DNA of 64,000 nucleotides from Thermaurantimonas aggregans (GTDB lineage Bacteria; Bacteroidota; Bacteroidia; Flavobacteriales; Schleiferiaceae): NCBI RefSeq assembly GCF_003851885.1, contig NZ_BHZE01000003.1, positions 1 to 64,000 of the forward strand, read 5' to 3'. Shown piece by piece: positions 9,478 to 21,405 of this stretch (position 1 is its first letter; each line of letters starts with the position of its first letter). The notes under the pieces were generated by a model. It saw only the letters and a program-made list of their open reading frames with translations, ran no database searches and was not told where the DNA came from. The position numbers and the translations under genes were made by a program.

Positions 9478-12336
9478 TCATTCAGCATACGAAGAGGTTG
9501 GCTCACAGGTACATACGAGATTTCGGTCGCCATAGGCGTCGTCCACACGGCGCACTGAAGGCCAAAACTTGTTTTCAGCCACATAGTCAAGCGGATAGGC
9601 TGCTTTCTTGCGGGTGTAGGGCAGTGACCATTCTTCTGCCGTCAGCATCTCGAGGGTGTGAGGTGCGTTTTTCAATACATTGTTGATTTTATCGGCGTTG
9701 CCGAGGGCGATTTCTTCAATCTCCTTTCGAATGGAGATCATCGCATCGCAGAAGCGATCTATTTCGGCTTTGCTTTCGCTTTCAGTTGGTTCGATCATTA
9801 GGGTTCCGGCCACTGGAAAGGATACCGTAGGCGCGTGGAAACCGTAGTCCATTAAACGTTTTGCAATATCTACTACTTCAATGCTGGCATCGCGTTTAAA
9901 GGCGCGGCAATCGAGGATGAGTTCATGAGCCACTGTGCCATTTTCGCCTGTGTAGAGAATAGGATAATGTTTTTCTAAACGTGCCTTAATATAGTTAGCA
10001 TTCAGAATGGCATATTTGGTAGCATTCGTTAGCCCCTCAGCACCTAACATTTTTATATAAGCATATGAAATAATCAATATCAAACCACTTCCGTAAGGGG
10101 CTGCTGATATGGGCGTAATGGCGTGTTCGCCTCCTGTTTTCACAATGGGATGACCCGGTAAGAAAGGTGCTAAATGTTTGGCTACACAGATTGGCCCCAT
10201 ACCCGGCCCGCCACCACCGTGCGGAATGGCGAAGGTTTTATGCAAATTCAGGTGGCATACATCTGCTCCGATGGCTGCAGGATTGGTGAGTCCTACCTGG
10301 GCATTCATGTTGGCTCCGTCCATATATACCTGTCCTCCATGTGTGTGGATGATATCGGTAATTTCTTTTACCGCACTTTCGAATACACCGTGAGTCGAAG
10401 GATAGGTAATCATAAGCCCTGCCAGTTCGTTGCTGTGCTTTTCAGCTAGCGAGCGCAGGTCGTTTACATCGATGTTGCCGTTTTCATCGCATTTTACTAC
10501 TACCACTTTCATGCCGGCCATCACAGCTGAAGCTGGATTAGTACCGTGGGCAGAGGAGGGGATAAGTACTACGTTGCGATGTCCTTGGCCTCTGTGCTGA
10601 TGGTAGGCACGAATTACCATTAATCCGGCGTATTCGCCTTGAGCTCCGGAGTTGGGCTGCAGCGATACGCTGTCAAAACCGGTGATTATTGCCAGGTCTC
10701 TCTCCAGCTCGCGGATGATGTGCATGTAGCCTTCTACCTGATCGGCTGGTGCAAAGGGATGAATGTCAGAGAACTCAGGCCATGAAAGAGGTATCATCTC
10801 CGTAGCGGCATTCAGCTTCATAGTACAGCTGCCGAGGGCGATCATACTTTGGTTAAGAGCGAGGTCCTTGCGTTCAAGTTTTTTCAAGTAGCGCATCATC
10901 TCAGTTTCGCTGTGATAGCTATTGAAAACCGGATGAGTCAAGAAAGGTGAGGTGCGCAATAGATCCTCAGGCATTGTGGTTTCAACTTCACCGGGTAATG
11001 AAACTGGGCTTACCCCCTTGGCCTCGGCAAATACGCGAACAATGTCTTCAAGGCTTTCGTCATAAGTGGCTTCGCCTAAGCTAATTGAGAGTGTTTTAGA
11101 ATCTATATAGTTGAAATTCATCATATTGCGCTCAGCTATTTGGCGCAACTTCGAAATTTCGACCTCTCCGAGGTCGATACGAATGGTGTCGAAGTAACTT
11201 TTATTGAGTTGTTTATATCCAAGAGCGTCAATTGATGAAGCGAGTCTAATGGCGTTATGGTGAATTCTGCGGGCTATGTGGCGTAGGCCATCAGGTCCGT
11301 GGTAAATGGCATAGGCAGCAGCCATGACTGCTAGTAATACCTGTGCGGTACAAATGTTTGATGTGGCTTTTTCGCGCTTGATGTGTTGTTCTCGAGTTTG
11401 CAAAGCCATGCGCAGAGCCGGTTTGCCATCTTTGTCGATGGTTCGACCAATGATTCGACCAGGAATGAAGCGCTTGTACTCATCCTTCGTGGCAAAGTAG
11501 GCAGCGTGAGGCCCTCCGAAGCCCAATGGAATGCCGAAGCGCTGTGTGGTACCTACCACTACATCGGCGCCCCACTCTCCTGGGGGAGTGAGTAGTGCAA
11601 GGCTCAGGATGTCGGCCGCTACGATTACATGAATGCCATGTGCTTTACATTCATTTACAAATGTTCTGTAATCTTGAATTTCACCGTTGGCATCAGGATA
11701 TTGAACGAGTACGGCGTAATATTCGTCGCGAGGTTTGAAGGTTCTAAAATCGCCAAATTCGAGTTCTATTCCCAGTGGTATAGCCCTTGTTTTCAGAAGA
11801 GCTTTGGTTTGAGGAAATACACTGTCGCTTACAAACAGCTTGTGGCTGTTCTGTTTTTCTTTCGTACGTGCGGAGTGCAGCATGGTCATAGCCTCGGCTG
11901 CGGCAGTGGCTTCATCGAGCAGCGAAGCATTAGCGATTTCCATACCCGTCAGGTCACAAACCATTGTCTGATAGTTCAACAGCATTTCCATGCGACCTTG
12001 GGCTATTTCGGCTTGATAAGGCGTGTAAGCTGTGTACCAGCCAGGATTTTCAAATATGTTTCTTTGAATCACACCCGGCAGCACAGTTCCGTAATAACCC
12101 ATCCCGATGTAGTTGCGGAACAATTTGTTTTTAGCTGCAATTTTTTTCAAATGGGTTAAAAAAGTTCTTTCGGTCTTTGGCGCATCGAGTCCTTCGAGCG
12201 GTTTGATACGAATGTTTTCGGGTACAGTTTTTAGAATCAATTCGTCCAACGACGATACCCCAATTTCACGGAGCATTTCAGCTTCATCATCTTTCCGGAT
12301 GCCTATATGTCGATAGGCAAATGAATTGTAATTCAT
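9478..12336 (-). CDS. gcvP: Glycine dehydrogenase (decarboxylating), glycine cleavage P protein
   Basis: PLP enzyme that decarboxylates glycine and passes the aminomethyl group to the lipoyl arm of GcvH. At 952 residues it is the single-chain (homodimeric) form with both halves fused. Seen in the sequence: an N-terminal half starting [35 protein letters not shown] near 105, and the PLP-lysine site [17 protein letters not shown] near 700 followed by the usual [19 protein letters not shown]. The other glycine cleavage genes are not in this window. The start ATG is the only one ahead of the conserved FAYRHIG motif. Confidence 0.97.
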   Translation of the reverse strand: MNYNSFAYRHIGIRKDDEAEMLREIGVSSLDELILKTVPENIRIKPLEGLDAPKTERTFLTHLKKIAAKNKLFRNYIGMGYYGTVLPGVIQRNIFENPGWYTAYTPYQAEIAQGRMEMLLNYQTMVCDLTGMEIANASLLDEATAAAEAMTMLHSARTKEKQNSHKLFVSDSVFPQTKALLKTRAIPLGIELEFGDFRTFKPRDEYYAVLVQYPDANGEIQDYRTFVNECKAHGIHVIVAADILSLALLTPPGEWGADVVVGTTQRFGIPLGFGGPHAAYFATKDEYKRFIPGRIIGRTIDKDGKPALRMALQTREQHIKREKATSNICTAQVLLAVMAAAYAIYHGPDGLRHIARRIHHNAIRLASSIDALGYKQLNKSYFDTIRIDLGEVEISKLRQIAERNMMNFNYIDSKTLSISLGEATYDESLEDIVRVFAEAKGVSPVSLPGEVETTMPEDLLRTSPFLTHPVFNSYHSETEMMRYLKKLERKDLALNQSMIALGSCTMKLNAATEMIPLSWPEFSDIHPFAPADQVEGYMHIIRELERDLAIITGFDSVSLQPNSGAQGEYAGLMVIRAYHQHRGQGHRNVVLIPSSAHGTNPASAVMAGMKVVVVKCDENGNIDVNDLRSLAEKHSNELAGLMITYPSTHGVFESAVKEITDIIHTHGGQVYMDGANMNAQVGLTNPAAIGADVCHLNLHKTFAIPHGGGGPGMGPICVAKHLAPFLPGHPIVKTGGEHAITPISAAPYGSGLILIISYAYIKMLGAEGLTNATKYAILNANYIKARLEKHYPILYTGENGTVAHELILDCRAFKRDASIEVVDIAKRLMDYGFHAPTVSFPVAGTLMIEPTESESKAEIDRFCDAMISIRKEIEEIALGNADKINNVLKNAPHTLEMLTAEEWSLPYTRKKAAYPLDYVAENKFWPSVRRVDDAYGDRNLVCTCEPTSSYAE

Positions 12337-12466
12337 ATTCTTAAATTGTGTGAGTTCTATTGATTACAGTGAAAGTGTTGAAATGTTTTTCAATGCAAAT
12401 GTAATGGGGCATCTGGCTTATTCGCTTGATGTGGTTGAGAATTATACTAACGCAATATTAACCAAG

Positions 12467-14176
12467 TTACATTTTTAATCCATTGATTACCAGAACAATA
12501 CTCTCCAGGTGGTCGCCTATTCGCTCCAAGTCGTTTACAACATCCAAATAAAGTAGCCTTACTTGTGAATTAGATTGATTGTTCGAAAAATCTTTTAAAA
12601 ATTTGGCTCTAAAGTCTTTGTATAAGTCATTGATTTGAAGTTCTATTTGTTCAGATTCCATCAATTTCTCTTCGCTTTTTTCAAAAGAATATACACTGTC
12701 TTTAGTGACTTCAAAAGCACGTTCAACGAGCATCATAAGTTGCAAAATGTCATTTCGCTGCTTGGGTGTAAAAAACATTTTATTTTCTTTCTTTCTTTTG
12801 AAACTGACTGCTATGCGCAAGGTAAGGTCAGTAATTCGCTCCAAATAGCTCACTACGCTGAGCATTTTGCGAATCAAAATGGATATTTCTACGCCGGCAT
12901 CCTGTCCGTTTACTTTGAGTAAAAATTCTGTAAATTTTACTGAAGCTCTATCGGCTTTATTTTCAAAATCGAGAATTTTTTCAAATTTCTTTTCAAAGGT
13001 TTCGCCCTCGATTTCGTTCATTATTTCAGAGAGCAATACGAATGACTTTTCAGCATTTACAGTGTATTTGTATATTTCTTTTTCAGCTTCTAAGTAGTTG
13101 AGCGAAGGGGTACCAACTATGTAGTTCGAAATGAACTCTATTTCTGTCTGTTCGTCTTCTGTTTTAGATGGATAAATTTTTAAACAAAGTTTTTGAATTT
13201 GGTCAATAAATGGCAGAAGCAGTATTGTATTGGTTATGTTGAAAAGTGAATGGAAAATCGGAATTCCTTTCACCAAACCTTCAGAAGAATCAAATGGGGT
13301 AATTCCAGTGATGAAATGAGTAATTTCTGAAGAGATGTTAATGAGCGGTACGAAAAAGAGAATAGCCCAAAAAACACCAATTACATTGAAAATGGTATGA
13401 GCTATGGCAGCTCTTTTTCCTTGTATATTTGCCAGCAAAGCAGCCAAATTTGCAGTGGTTGTTGTTCCTATATTTTCACCCAAAACGATGGCTGCAGCCA
13501 TCGGAAATGTAATAAGATTTTCAGAAGCGAAAATGATGGTTACAGCAATAGCTGCAGTGGAAGATTGTAAAAAGATGGACAGGAGAATTCCAATGAAAAT
13601 AAACAAGAGAATAAAAAATAAATTTTGAAGGGTGAATTTTAAGCTTATGTCATAGAGCGATATCCATTCAAAAAACTCAGTATTTGATTCTATTAAAATC
13701 GTGTTGTTTTGCATAAATTTTAATCCAACAAAAAACAACGAAAGACCAACAATCATCTCGCCGTAATAGCGCACTTTTTTTGTCTTAAAAAAGAGCATCA
13801 CAACCCCAGGTATGCTCAATATATATGCATAATCAATTAGATTAAAAGTTCCTAAACCCAGATAAGATATAATCCATGCCGTGAGTGTGGTACCAATATT
13901 GGCACCCATTATGAGTGAAATCGATTGAAAGAGCGTAATCACTCCAGCACTAGCGAAGCCTACAATCATCACTGTAGTGGCCGATGAAGATTGTACTAAA
14001 ATGGTGGCTAAAGCTCCGGAAAGTACTCCTAAAATTCTGCTTTTAGTCATAAAATCGAGTACTTTTCTGAATCTGAGACCTGCCACTTTTTGCAGCCCTT
14101 CACTTAGCACTTTCATGCCATAGATAAAAATGGCTAAGCCACCAAGTAAATTGAGTATAATCAGAGTGATATTCAC
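12467..14176 (-). CDS. Na/Pi cotransporter family protein with PhoU-like tail
   Basis: Inner-membrane sodium/phosphate symporter-like protein of 569 residues. Two inverted Na/Pi repeats are visible, each with a QSS(S/T) motif and a glycine-threonine motif: VQSSSATTVMIVGFAS then GANIGTTLTAW in repeat 1, and LQSSTAAIAVTI then GENIGTTTTANLAAL in repeat 2. The C-terminal ~200 residues are soluble and helical (KADRASVKFTEFLLKV, DVVNDLERIGDHLESI), as in PhoU domains that regulate phosphate uptake. The start overlaps the stop of rdgB by 4 bases (ATGA), so the two are translationally coupled in a rlmH-rdgB-transporter operon. Phosphate as substrate is from the family, not shown here. Confidence 0.9.
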   Translation of the reverse strand: MNITLIILNLLGGLAIFIYGMKVLSEGLQKVAGLRFRKVLDFMTKSRILGVLSGALATILVQSSSATTVMIVGFASAGVITLFQSISLIMGANIGTTLTAWIISYLGLGTFNLIDYAYILSIPGVVMLFFKTKKVRYYGEMIVGLSLFFVGLKFMQNNTILIESNTEFFEWISLYDISLKFTLQNLFFILLFIFIGILLSIFLQSSTAAIAVTIIFASENLITFPMAAAIVLGENIGTTTTANLAALLANIQGKRAAIAHTIFNVIGVFWAILFFVPLINISSEITHFITGITPFDSSEGLVKGIPIFHSLFNITNTILLLPFIDQIQKLCLKIYPSKTEDEQTEIEFISNYIVGTPSLNYLEAEKEIYKYTVNAEKSFVLLSEIMNEIEGETFEKKFEKILDFENKADRASVKFTEFLLKVNGQDAGVEISILIRKMLSVVSYLERITDLTLRIAVSFKRKKENKMFFTPKQRNDILQLMMLVERAFEVTKDSVYSFEKSEEKLMESEQIELQINDLYKDFRAKFLKDFSNNQSNSQVRLLYLDVVNDLERIGDHLESIVLVINGLKM

Positions 14177-14757
14177 TGTTCGATTTTTTGAAGAAATGCA
14201 AGAAATTTTTCTAAAGCTCTTTTTCGATGACTTATAGAATTTTTTTCATCCAGCGTCATCTCTGCAAAGGTTTTATTAAATCCATCCGGTAAAAAAACAG
14301 GGTCATATCCGAAGCCTTGATTTCCTCTCGGGGAGTCAACTATTATGCCTTTAACTTCCCCTTCGAAGTAGTGCACATCACCGTCTTTTACGAAACAAAG
14401 CACTGTTACAAATCGAGCCGTCCGATCGGTAACAGTCTCAAGCTCGGTCAGCAGTTTTTCCATATTTCTTTTGGCATTGGCCTCCGGACCTGCATAGCGC
14501 GCTGAATACACGCCAGGAGCGCCATTTAGGGAATTTACTTCGAGCCCGGTATCATCGGCCAAAACAGCGTTTAATCCTTTTTTTCTCAAAAAATCGGCCT
14601 TGATAAAGGCATTTTCTTTCAATGTGTTACCCGTTTCTGGTATTTCGGCCTCTATTCCGGCCTCTTTCATGCTTCTTATATGCACACTTGGTGGTAACAG
14701 AGAGGCGATTTCCTCCAGCTTATAGGCATTATTACTTGCAAATACGATATCAATCAT
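14173..14757 (-). CDS. rdgB: Non-canonical purine NTP pyrophosphatase (RdgB/HAM1)
   Basis: House-cleaning enzyme that hydrolyses ITP, dITP and XTP to monophosphates. At 194 residues it is of normal length. Motifs: FASNNAYKLEEI near residue 5 (the substrate-binding SxNxxK pattern), LADDTGLEVNSLNGAPGVYSA near 66 with the metal-binding acidic residues, GNQGFGYDPVF near 145 and SHRKRAL near 175. It overlaps rlmH upstream by 8 bases and the transporter downstream by 4, indicating one transcript. Confidence 0.95.
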   Translation of the reverse strand: MIDIVFASNNAYKLEEIASLLPPSVHIRSMKEAGIEAEIPETGNTLKENAFIKADFLRKKGLNAVLADDTGLEVNSLNGAPGVYSARYAGPEANAKRNMEKLLTELETVTDRTARFVTVLCFVKDGDVHYFEGEVKGIIVDSPRGNQGFGYDPVFLPDGFNKTFAEMTLDEKNSISHRKRALEKFLAFLQKIEQ

Positions 14758-15220
14758 GATGGTACGGATGGTTGTGAAGAATGGTAAAAGCTCTGTAGAA
14801 CTGCTCCAAAACTATGACTCTGACCAGTTGATGGCTGAAAGTCAATTTCGACAGCGATATGATCTTTTTTGCTTTTGAATATAAGTCTGAATGAAATCCA
14901 TAGGCCCCACCTATTACCCATAGTGAATGACGCACAGAATTGTTTTGCAACTGACCAATTAAAGCTGCTAATTCTCTGCTGCTCAGCAGCTTTCCTCTTT
15001 CATCGAAGAGTATCAAGCAATCAGATCCTTCACTTTCGCGCAAGATAAGCTCCATTTCAGCCTTTTGGACCGATGTGATATCGGCATTCGCCACTTTTTT
15101 TGGCTCTTGTTTTAGGTATTCAAAGCGGGTGTAGTGGCGCAGTCTGGGCAGGTAGTAAGTTTCAGCTTCGTTTACGTAGCTAATGTTTGATTTACCAATC
15201 GTGAGAAGGGAAATTTTCAA
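14750..15220 (-). CDS. rlmH: 23S rRNA (pseudouridine-1915-N3)-methyltransferase RlmH
   Basis: SPOUT-fold methyltransferase that methylates pseudouridine 1915 in helix 69 of 23S rRNA, using S-adenosylmethionine. It has the family length (156 residues) and layout: DCLILFDERGKLLSSRELA near 90, the trefoil-knot glycine motif WVIGGAYGF near 117, and the C-terminal HQLVRVIVLEQFYRAFTILHNHPYHH that completes the active site. First gene of the rlmH-rdgB-transporter operon, divergent from nadC. Confidence 0.95.
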   Translation of the reverse strand: MKISLLTIGKSNISYVNEAETYYLPRLRHYTRFEYLKQEPKKVANADITSVQKAEMELILRESEGSDCLILFDERGKLLSSRELAALIGQLQNNSVRHSLWVIGGAYGFHSDLYSKAKKIISLSKLTFSHQLVRVIVLEQFYRAFTILHNHPYHHD

Positions 15221-15271
15221 ATTCGTAGGGCTGATTGTAACCTTTGCAAAAGTATGAAGCCGCGATTTTAG

Positions 15272-16138
15272 ATGAACAGACCGATGTACTTTGCCACTTT
15301 CGAAGAAGAACTCGACTATTTTTTAAACTATACACTACAAGAAGATATTGGCTCGGGCGACCACAGCAGCCTGGCTTGCATCTCTTCTGATGCTGTCGGG
15401 ACTTCAAAATTGCTTGTAAAAGAGCCCTGCGTCCTTGCTGGATTAGAGGTGGTTGAGGCCATTTTTAAAAAATTAGACCCCAATACCCGCATCCATTTTT
15501 ATAAAGTGGATGGCGCTGCCTGTGAGGTAGGTGAAATTGCCTTTGAAGTGAAGGCTCGAATTCATGCGCTTCTCTCTGGTGAGCGCTTGATGCTAAACAT
15601 CTTACAGCGCATGAGCGGGATTGCTACACGCACGCGACGGTTAGCCGATATGATAAGTCATACCCGTTGTCGGCTGCTCGATACACGCAAGACCACGCCT
15701 GGCATGCGCTTTCTCGAAAAAAGAGCTGTAGCCATTGGCGGTGGATACAATCATCGCTTTGGTCTCTACGACATGATCATGCTTAAAGACAACCATATCG
15801 ACTTTGCAGGTGGCATTGAAAAAGCCATCAAAAAAACCCATCAATACCTAGCCGAAAAAAACCTCTCTCTAAAAATTGAAGTCGAGTGCCGAAACCTCCC
15901 AGAAGTGGAACAGGTTTTGACTGTGGGCGGTGTGGATCGGATTATGTTTGACAATTTCTCACCTTCGATGATTGTAAAAGCCCTACAACTCGTAAAAGGT
16001 GCGTTCGAAACAGAAGCCTCCGGCGGCATTACCGAACAGAATATCGTAGAATATGCAGAAACTGGGGTGGATTTCATCTCCATGGGTGCTCTGACGCATA
16101 GCGTCAAATCCATTGATCTAAGTTTTAAGGCGGAATGA
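15272..16138 (+). CDS. nadC: Nicotinate-nucleotide diphosphorylase (carboxylating)
   Basis: Quinolinate phosphoribosyltransferase, which converts quinolinate and PRPP to nicotinate mononucleotide in NAD synthesis. The 288-residue protein shows LQEDIGSGDHSS near 22, LSGERLMLNILQRMSGIATRTR near 98, LDTRKTTPGMRFLEKRAVAIGGGYNHR near 130, and MLKDNHI, all active-site segments. The C-terminal barrel ends EASGGITEQNIVEYAETGVDFISMG. A second ATG four codons in could also be the start. It overlaps the following YihY gene by 4 bases. Confidence 0.95.
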   Translation: MNRPMYFATFEEELDYFLNYTLQEDIGSGDHSSLACISSDAVGTSKLLVKEPCVLAGLEVVEAIFKKLDPNTRIHFYKVDGAACEVGEIAFEVKARIHALLSGERLMLNILQRMSGIATRTRRLADMISHTRCRLLDTRKTTPGMRFLEKRAVAIGGGYNHRFGLYDMIMLKDNHIDFAGGIEKAIKKTHQYLAEKNLSLKIEVECRNLPEVEQVLTVGGVDRIMFDNFSPSMIVKALQLVKGAFETEASGGITEQNIVEYAETGVDFISMGALTHSVKSIDLSFKAE

Positions 16139-17103
16139 GGTTTTTGAATACTTTACTTCAGAGATACAAGAATTTTTTACGGTTAGTAAAAATTTACTTT
16201 CAGCTGTTTTTAAAGGTTTTGCGTTTTATCAAAATTCCGTTTTTTCAAGGCCAGAGCCTCTATGACGTTCTACGTTTTTTCTATATTGGCATAATTGAAG
16301 GCAATGTCACCTCTCGGGCTGCCAGTGTATCCTTTAGTTTTTTTCTTGCATTGTTTCCGGGTATCATTTTTCTTTTTACCCTCATACCTTACATACCGAT
16401 TGACGGCTTTCAGCAAGTGCTCTTCGAATTACTACACGAAATAATGCCGCCCAATACCTTCGAAGCTGCTGAAAGCACCATCGACGACATCATCAACAAT
16501 AAGCGGGGCGATCTTCTCTCCTTCGGTTTCATTGCGGCCCTCATCTTCGCTACCAACGGTACCAATGCTCTCATTAGCAATTTCAATGCGACTGTTCACC
16601 AATTCAAAACCCGGAGCTTCTGGCGACAAGAGCTGGTTGCTATACTTCTCACACTGCTTCTTTCCGTTTTGTTTATCATTGGCATCGCGCTTATCATCTT
16701 TACAGAGGGCTTCACCGATTGGCTCATTGAGATTAAAGTCATTCCTTCCGAACTCAAGTCATTTCTGCGCATCGGCCGATACGCTTCTCTCGTTGCGGTC
16801 ATCTTTTTTTCCATTTCGCTGCTTTATTATTTCGGACCAGCGGATCGACGACTTTTTAAATTTCTTTCGCCAGGCTCTATTCTCGCCACTGTTCTCATCC
16901 TTATCGGTTCCGAAATCTTTAGTTACTACATCAACAATTTCAACCAATACAACCGCCTGTATGGCTCCATTGGTACTTTATTGATCATCCTTCTTTGGAT
17001 TTACGTAAATTCGCTTATCCTCATCATCGGTTTTGAATTCAACGCTGGTATAGCGGCTGCTAAGCGCAATGAAATAAAACACATTTTAGGCGATAAAGTC
17101 TAA
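16135..17103 (+). CDS. YihY/virulence factor BrkB family membrane protein
   Basis: Polytopic inner-membrane protein of 322 residues and about six hydrophobic helices, of the YihY/BrkB (formerly 'ribonuclease BN') family. The family motif is visible in VTSRAASVSFSFFLALFPGIIFL near residue 60 and in FGPADRRLFKFLSPGSILATVL near 238, with a late helix TLLIILLWIYVNSLILIIGFEFNAGI. The biochemical role is unknown; RNase activity was withdrawn for this family. It overlaps nadC by four bases, so the two are cotranscribed. Confidence 0.88.
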   Translation: MRFLNTLLQRYKNFLRLVKIYFQLFLKVLRFIKIPFFQGQSLYDVLRFFYIGIIEGNVTSRAASVSFSFFLALFPGIIFLFTLIPYIPIDGFQQVLFELLHEIMPPNTFEAAESTIDDIINNKRGDLLSFGFIAALIFATNGTNALISNFNATVHQFKTRSFWRQELVAILLTLLLSVLFIIGIALIIFTEGFTDWLIEIKVIPSELKSFLRIGRYASLVAVIFFSISLLYYFGPADRRLFKFLSPGSILATVLILIGSEIFSYYINNFNQYNRLYGSIGTLLIILLWIYVNSLILIIGFEFNAGIAAAKRNEIKHILGDKV

Positions 17104-17166
17104 TTTTCAAGCATACTACGGCCACTTTTAAGTAAGTTGTAAACAACCAAATTCTTTTCGAAGCAC

Positions 17167-17174
17167 TACTTTTG
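17167..17174 (+). promoter_or_regulatory. Candidate -7 box for tRNA-Arg
   Basis: TACTTTTG fits the Bacteroidota -7 pattern and ends 20 bases before the tRNA. The nearest upstream TTG (17137) is 27 bases away, somewhat far for a -33 box, so support is partial. Confidence 0.35.
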
Positions 17175-17194
17175 CCCCACTTAACAACAATTCT

Positions 17195-18929
<1,735 letters not shown>

Positions 18930-19199
18930 GGTTTTTTTGTTTTTCTTTTTTTTACATACCCCTGGTATTGCGCTGATTGCGCCTTCGCCATGGACGGGTT
19001 TATCCAGACAAATCGGCTCTTGTTCATTTAGTCTGTGACTAGTGGCTCCTATTCGCTACTATCCCTCACGCGGCAGCGGCCTCTATCCACTATTTAAAAC
19101 TTAAACTACAACTAAAACTTTTTCTGCACAAATCTGCGAGTTCAGCGGGAAACACTCCCCCTCTTTGTCGCTTAAGGCAATAGAGAGGGGCTGGAGGGT
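18930..19199. other. Intergenic stretch, no gene seen
   Basis: The first ~20 bases after the ABC-F stop are T-rich without a clear stem. The rest is moderately GC-rich non-coding sequence. I found no convincing short gene, RNA or repeat in it. Confidence 0.5.
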
Positions 19200-19236
19200 G
19201 AGTAAGAAAAAGAATAGGGCGCTTCTCAGCGCCCTA
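19200..19236 (-). terminator. Rho-independent terminator of the MATE/YjjG operon
   Basis: TAGGGCGC and GCGCCCTA form a perfect 8-bp stem with loop TTCTCA at 19215-19236. Read leftward it is followed by TTCTTTTTCTTACT. It lies about 70 bases past the MATE stop codon. Confidence 0.85.
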
Positions 19237-19304
19237 CCCAAAACACATGAAAACACAAACAAAAACCCCCCTTTTTGTTTGCTCCGCAAAGTTAACTCAA
19301 TACT

Positions 19305-20678
19305 CTAAACCAACTCCGATGTATTTTGTTCTACTTCGAGTTCATTCCTAAGCCTGCGAATAATTACGCGATACCTCCATAAGAGCATTCCAGCAGACAT
19401 CGTGAGTCCTATAGCCAGAAAAATCCAAATGGCCACTACACTCTTACTCTTGTACACCCCAAAGTAATAACTTCCCGGCAAAGCAAATACCCAATAAGCC
19501 ACAAAGGTGATCAGCGTCGGTATCCGAACATCTTTAAGTCCTCGCATAATGCCCAGTCCGACCGCCTGCACACCGTCAGATATTTGAAAAAACACCGCCA
19601 CAATCAAGAGCTTCGAGGCAATCTCCACCACTTCCGTTTCTCTGCTGTACAGCGTTGGGAAGAAATTTCTACCCATCAGAAAAACCATACCCGCAAAGCA
19701 CATCCACATCACTGTCATTACCAGTATTGTGCGTACTGCTAAGTGTAGGTTTCTTCCATCGCGCTTGCCGAGCAAATTGCCTGTACGTATCGTAGCGGCA
19801 GCAGCTAATCCTGTGGCTGCCATGTACGAAATCGACGCCAAATTGATAGCAATCTGATGAGCAGCTTGACTCGCCGGACTAATCATGCCTGCTAATACCG
19901 AGGCCGCAGCAAAAGCACTAACCTCAAAAATGTACTGAAATCCGCTCGGTACACCAATAGCCAGAATTTCTTTTGCATCTGTTCGAACCACCTTTGACGG
20001 ACTAAAAACAAATTCGATATGACGAAACAATCGACTTCGAAGCACAAAAAAGGCCATTGCCCCGAGCATCACAAGCCGCGCAATCAACGTGGCATACCCT
20101 GCACCATTGAGTCCAAGGGCTGGAAACCCAAATTTTCCAAAAATCAATAGGTAATTCAATACTACATTCAGCACATTCACAGCTATGGTGATTTGCATGG
20201 CCTGTCGAGTATGTCCCAGCCCCTCAGCAAACTGCTTAAAGGCGTAATAGCCCAAAATTGGAATGATCGACATTCCTACAATGGTCATATACGGCCCGGC
20301 TAGCCGCACCACTTCCGGATCTTGCCTCATGTGCTTCAGCACTGGTGTCAGACTCTCGAGCAAAAGAAAAAGCACCAGGCCAATGCCCAGATTCAGCCAA
20401 AGTGAGGCGTTCAACAGTAGGGGTAATTGCTTCAATCTGCCTGCCCCATGCGCATTAGCAATCAGGGGTGTAAGGCCATAAGCCACTCCAATTCCAAAAA
20501 CGAGTATTACAGTAAAAATCCCGTTTACCAGCGATGCTGCCGCAAGCGGTTCTGTGCCAAGCTGACCTACCATTACATTGTCGGCCACTGCCACGGTGAT
20601 TTGTCCCAACTGACCGATCATTACAGGCCAAGCCAGGCGAAAGTTTTCCCGGTAGTGTTGATGTGCAGCTGACGCCAT
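19305..20678 (-). CDS. MATE family efflux transporter
   Basis: Twelve-helix inner-membrane antiporter (457 residues) of the NorM-like MATE family, which exports cationic drugs or metabolites in exchange for Na+ or H+. Typical elements are the N-terminal AWPVMIGQLGQITVAVADNVMVGQLG, then PLIANAHGAG, and the repeat-2 counterpart AIGVPSGFQYIFEVSAFAAASVLAG. The substrate is not predictable. The start ATG overlaps the last base of the upstream nucleotidase gene, so the two genes form an operon. Confidence 0.93.
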   Translation of the reverse strand: MASAAHQHYRENFRLAWPVMIGQLGQITVAVADNVMVGQLGTEPLAAASLVNGIFTVILVFGIGVAYGLTPLIANAHGAGRLKQLPLLLNASLWLNLGIGLVLFLLLESLTPVLKHMRQDPEVVRLAGPYMTIVGMSIIPILGYYAFKQFAEGLGHTRQAMQITIAVNVLNVVLNYLLIFGKFGFPALGLNGAGYATLIARLVMLGAMAFFVLRSRLFRHIEFVFSPSKVVRTDAKEILAIGVPSGFQYIFEVSAFAAASVLAGMISPASQAAHQIAINLASISYMAATGLAAAATIRTGNLLGKRDGRNLHLAVRTILVMTVMWMCFAGMVFLMGRNFFPTLYSRETEVVEIASKLLIVAVFFQISDGVQAVGLGIMRGLKDVRIPTLITFVAYWVFALPGSYYFGVYKSKSVVAIWIFLAIGLTMSAGMLLWRYRVIIRRLRNELEVEQNTSELV

Positions 20679-21376
20679 TAGAGCAAAGAGATCAGAGCTG
20701 TGAGGTTGTCAATTTCATAGGTGGGTTTTACATCGCTTTTTTGGCCTTCGGGGTTGTACCAGATTTGGTCGATGCCCACATTGCGAGCTCCTGCAATATC
20801 AGCCTCCAGGTGGTCGCCGATCATTATGGTTTCTTCCCGTTTCGACTGGGTTTTCTTTAAGGCTGTTACAAAGATTTTTGCCTCCGGCTTATTTGCGCCA
20901 GCCATTTCGCTGGTCACGATTTCTTTAAAATATTTATCCAGTCCTGATGACTTCAATTTAACCAGCTGTACTGAAGTAAATCCATTGGTGATGATGGCCA
21001 GTTGGTATTTTTCGTACAAATAATTTAAGGCTTCCAAAGCTCCGGGCATCAGAGCGGTTTGTTGAGGTGATCGCTCTACATATTGCTGCTCAAAATAGTT
21101 GCCCAGGTGTACCTCTTGTATCTGAAAATGTGCTAAGGTATCTGCAAAGCGTTCCTTGCGCAATCGGTATTTGTCGATCTTGCCTTCGCGGTACAAGGCC
21201 CACTTTTGATCGTTCACGCGGTTATAAACAGTGTAAAACTCCTCAAATTCAAGACCTTTGAGGTGTAATCCTGTTTCAGTGAAAATTTCCTTTAGCACCG
21301 TTGTACTGTTGGTGTGAAAATCCCAAAGCGTATGGTCGAGATCAAAGAAGAGGGTCTCGTAGCTGCGCAAAGCCAT
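20678..21376 (-). CDS. YjjG family noncanonical pyrimidine nucleotidase
   Basis: HAD-superfamily phosphatase of 232 residues. Motif I FFDLDHTLWDF (nucleophile Asp) is near residue 10, motif II IITNGF near 118, a conserved Lys in GANKPEAKIF near 153, and motif III MIGDHLEADIAGARNVG near 180. The helical cap between motifs I and II matches the C1-cap YjjG group, which dephosphorylates modified pyrimidine nucleotides such as 5-fluoro-dUMP. First gene of the pair with the MATE transporter. Confidence 0.88.
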   Translation of the reverse strand: MALRSYETLFFDLDHTLWDFHTNSTTVLKEIFTETGLHLKGLEFEEFYTVYNRVNDQKWALYREGKIDKYRLRKERFADTLAHFQIQEVHLGNYFEQQYVERSPQQTALMPGALEALNYLYEKYQLAIITNGFTSVQLVKLKSSGLDKYFKEIVTSEMAGANKPEAKIFVTALKKTQSKREETIMIGDHLEADIAGARNVGIDQIWYNPEGQKSDVKPTYEIDNLTALISLL

Positions 21377-21405
21377 TATAAGTACTTAATGTAAAATCAG
21401 AGGAT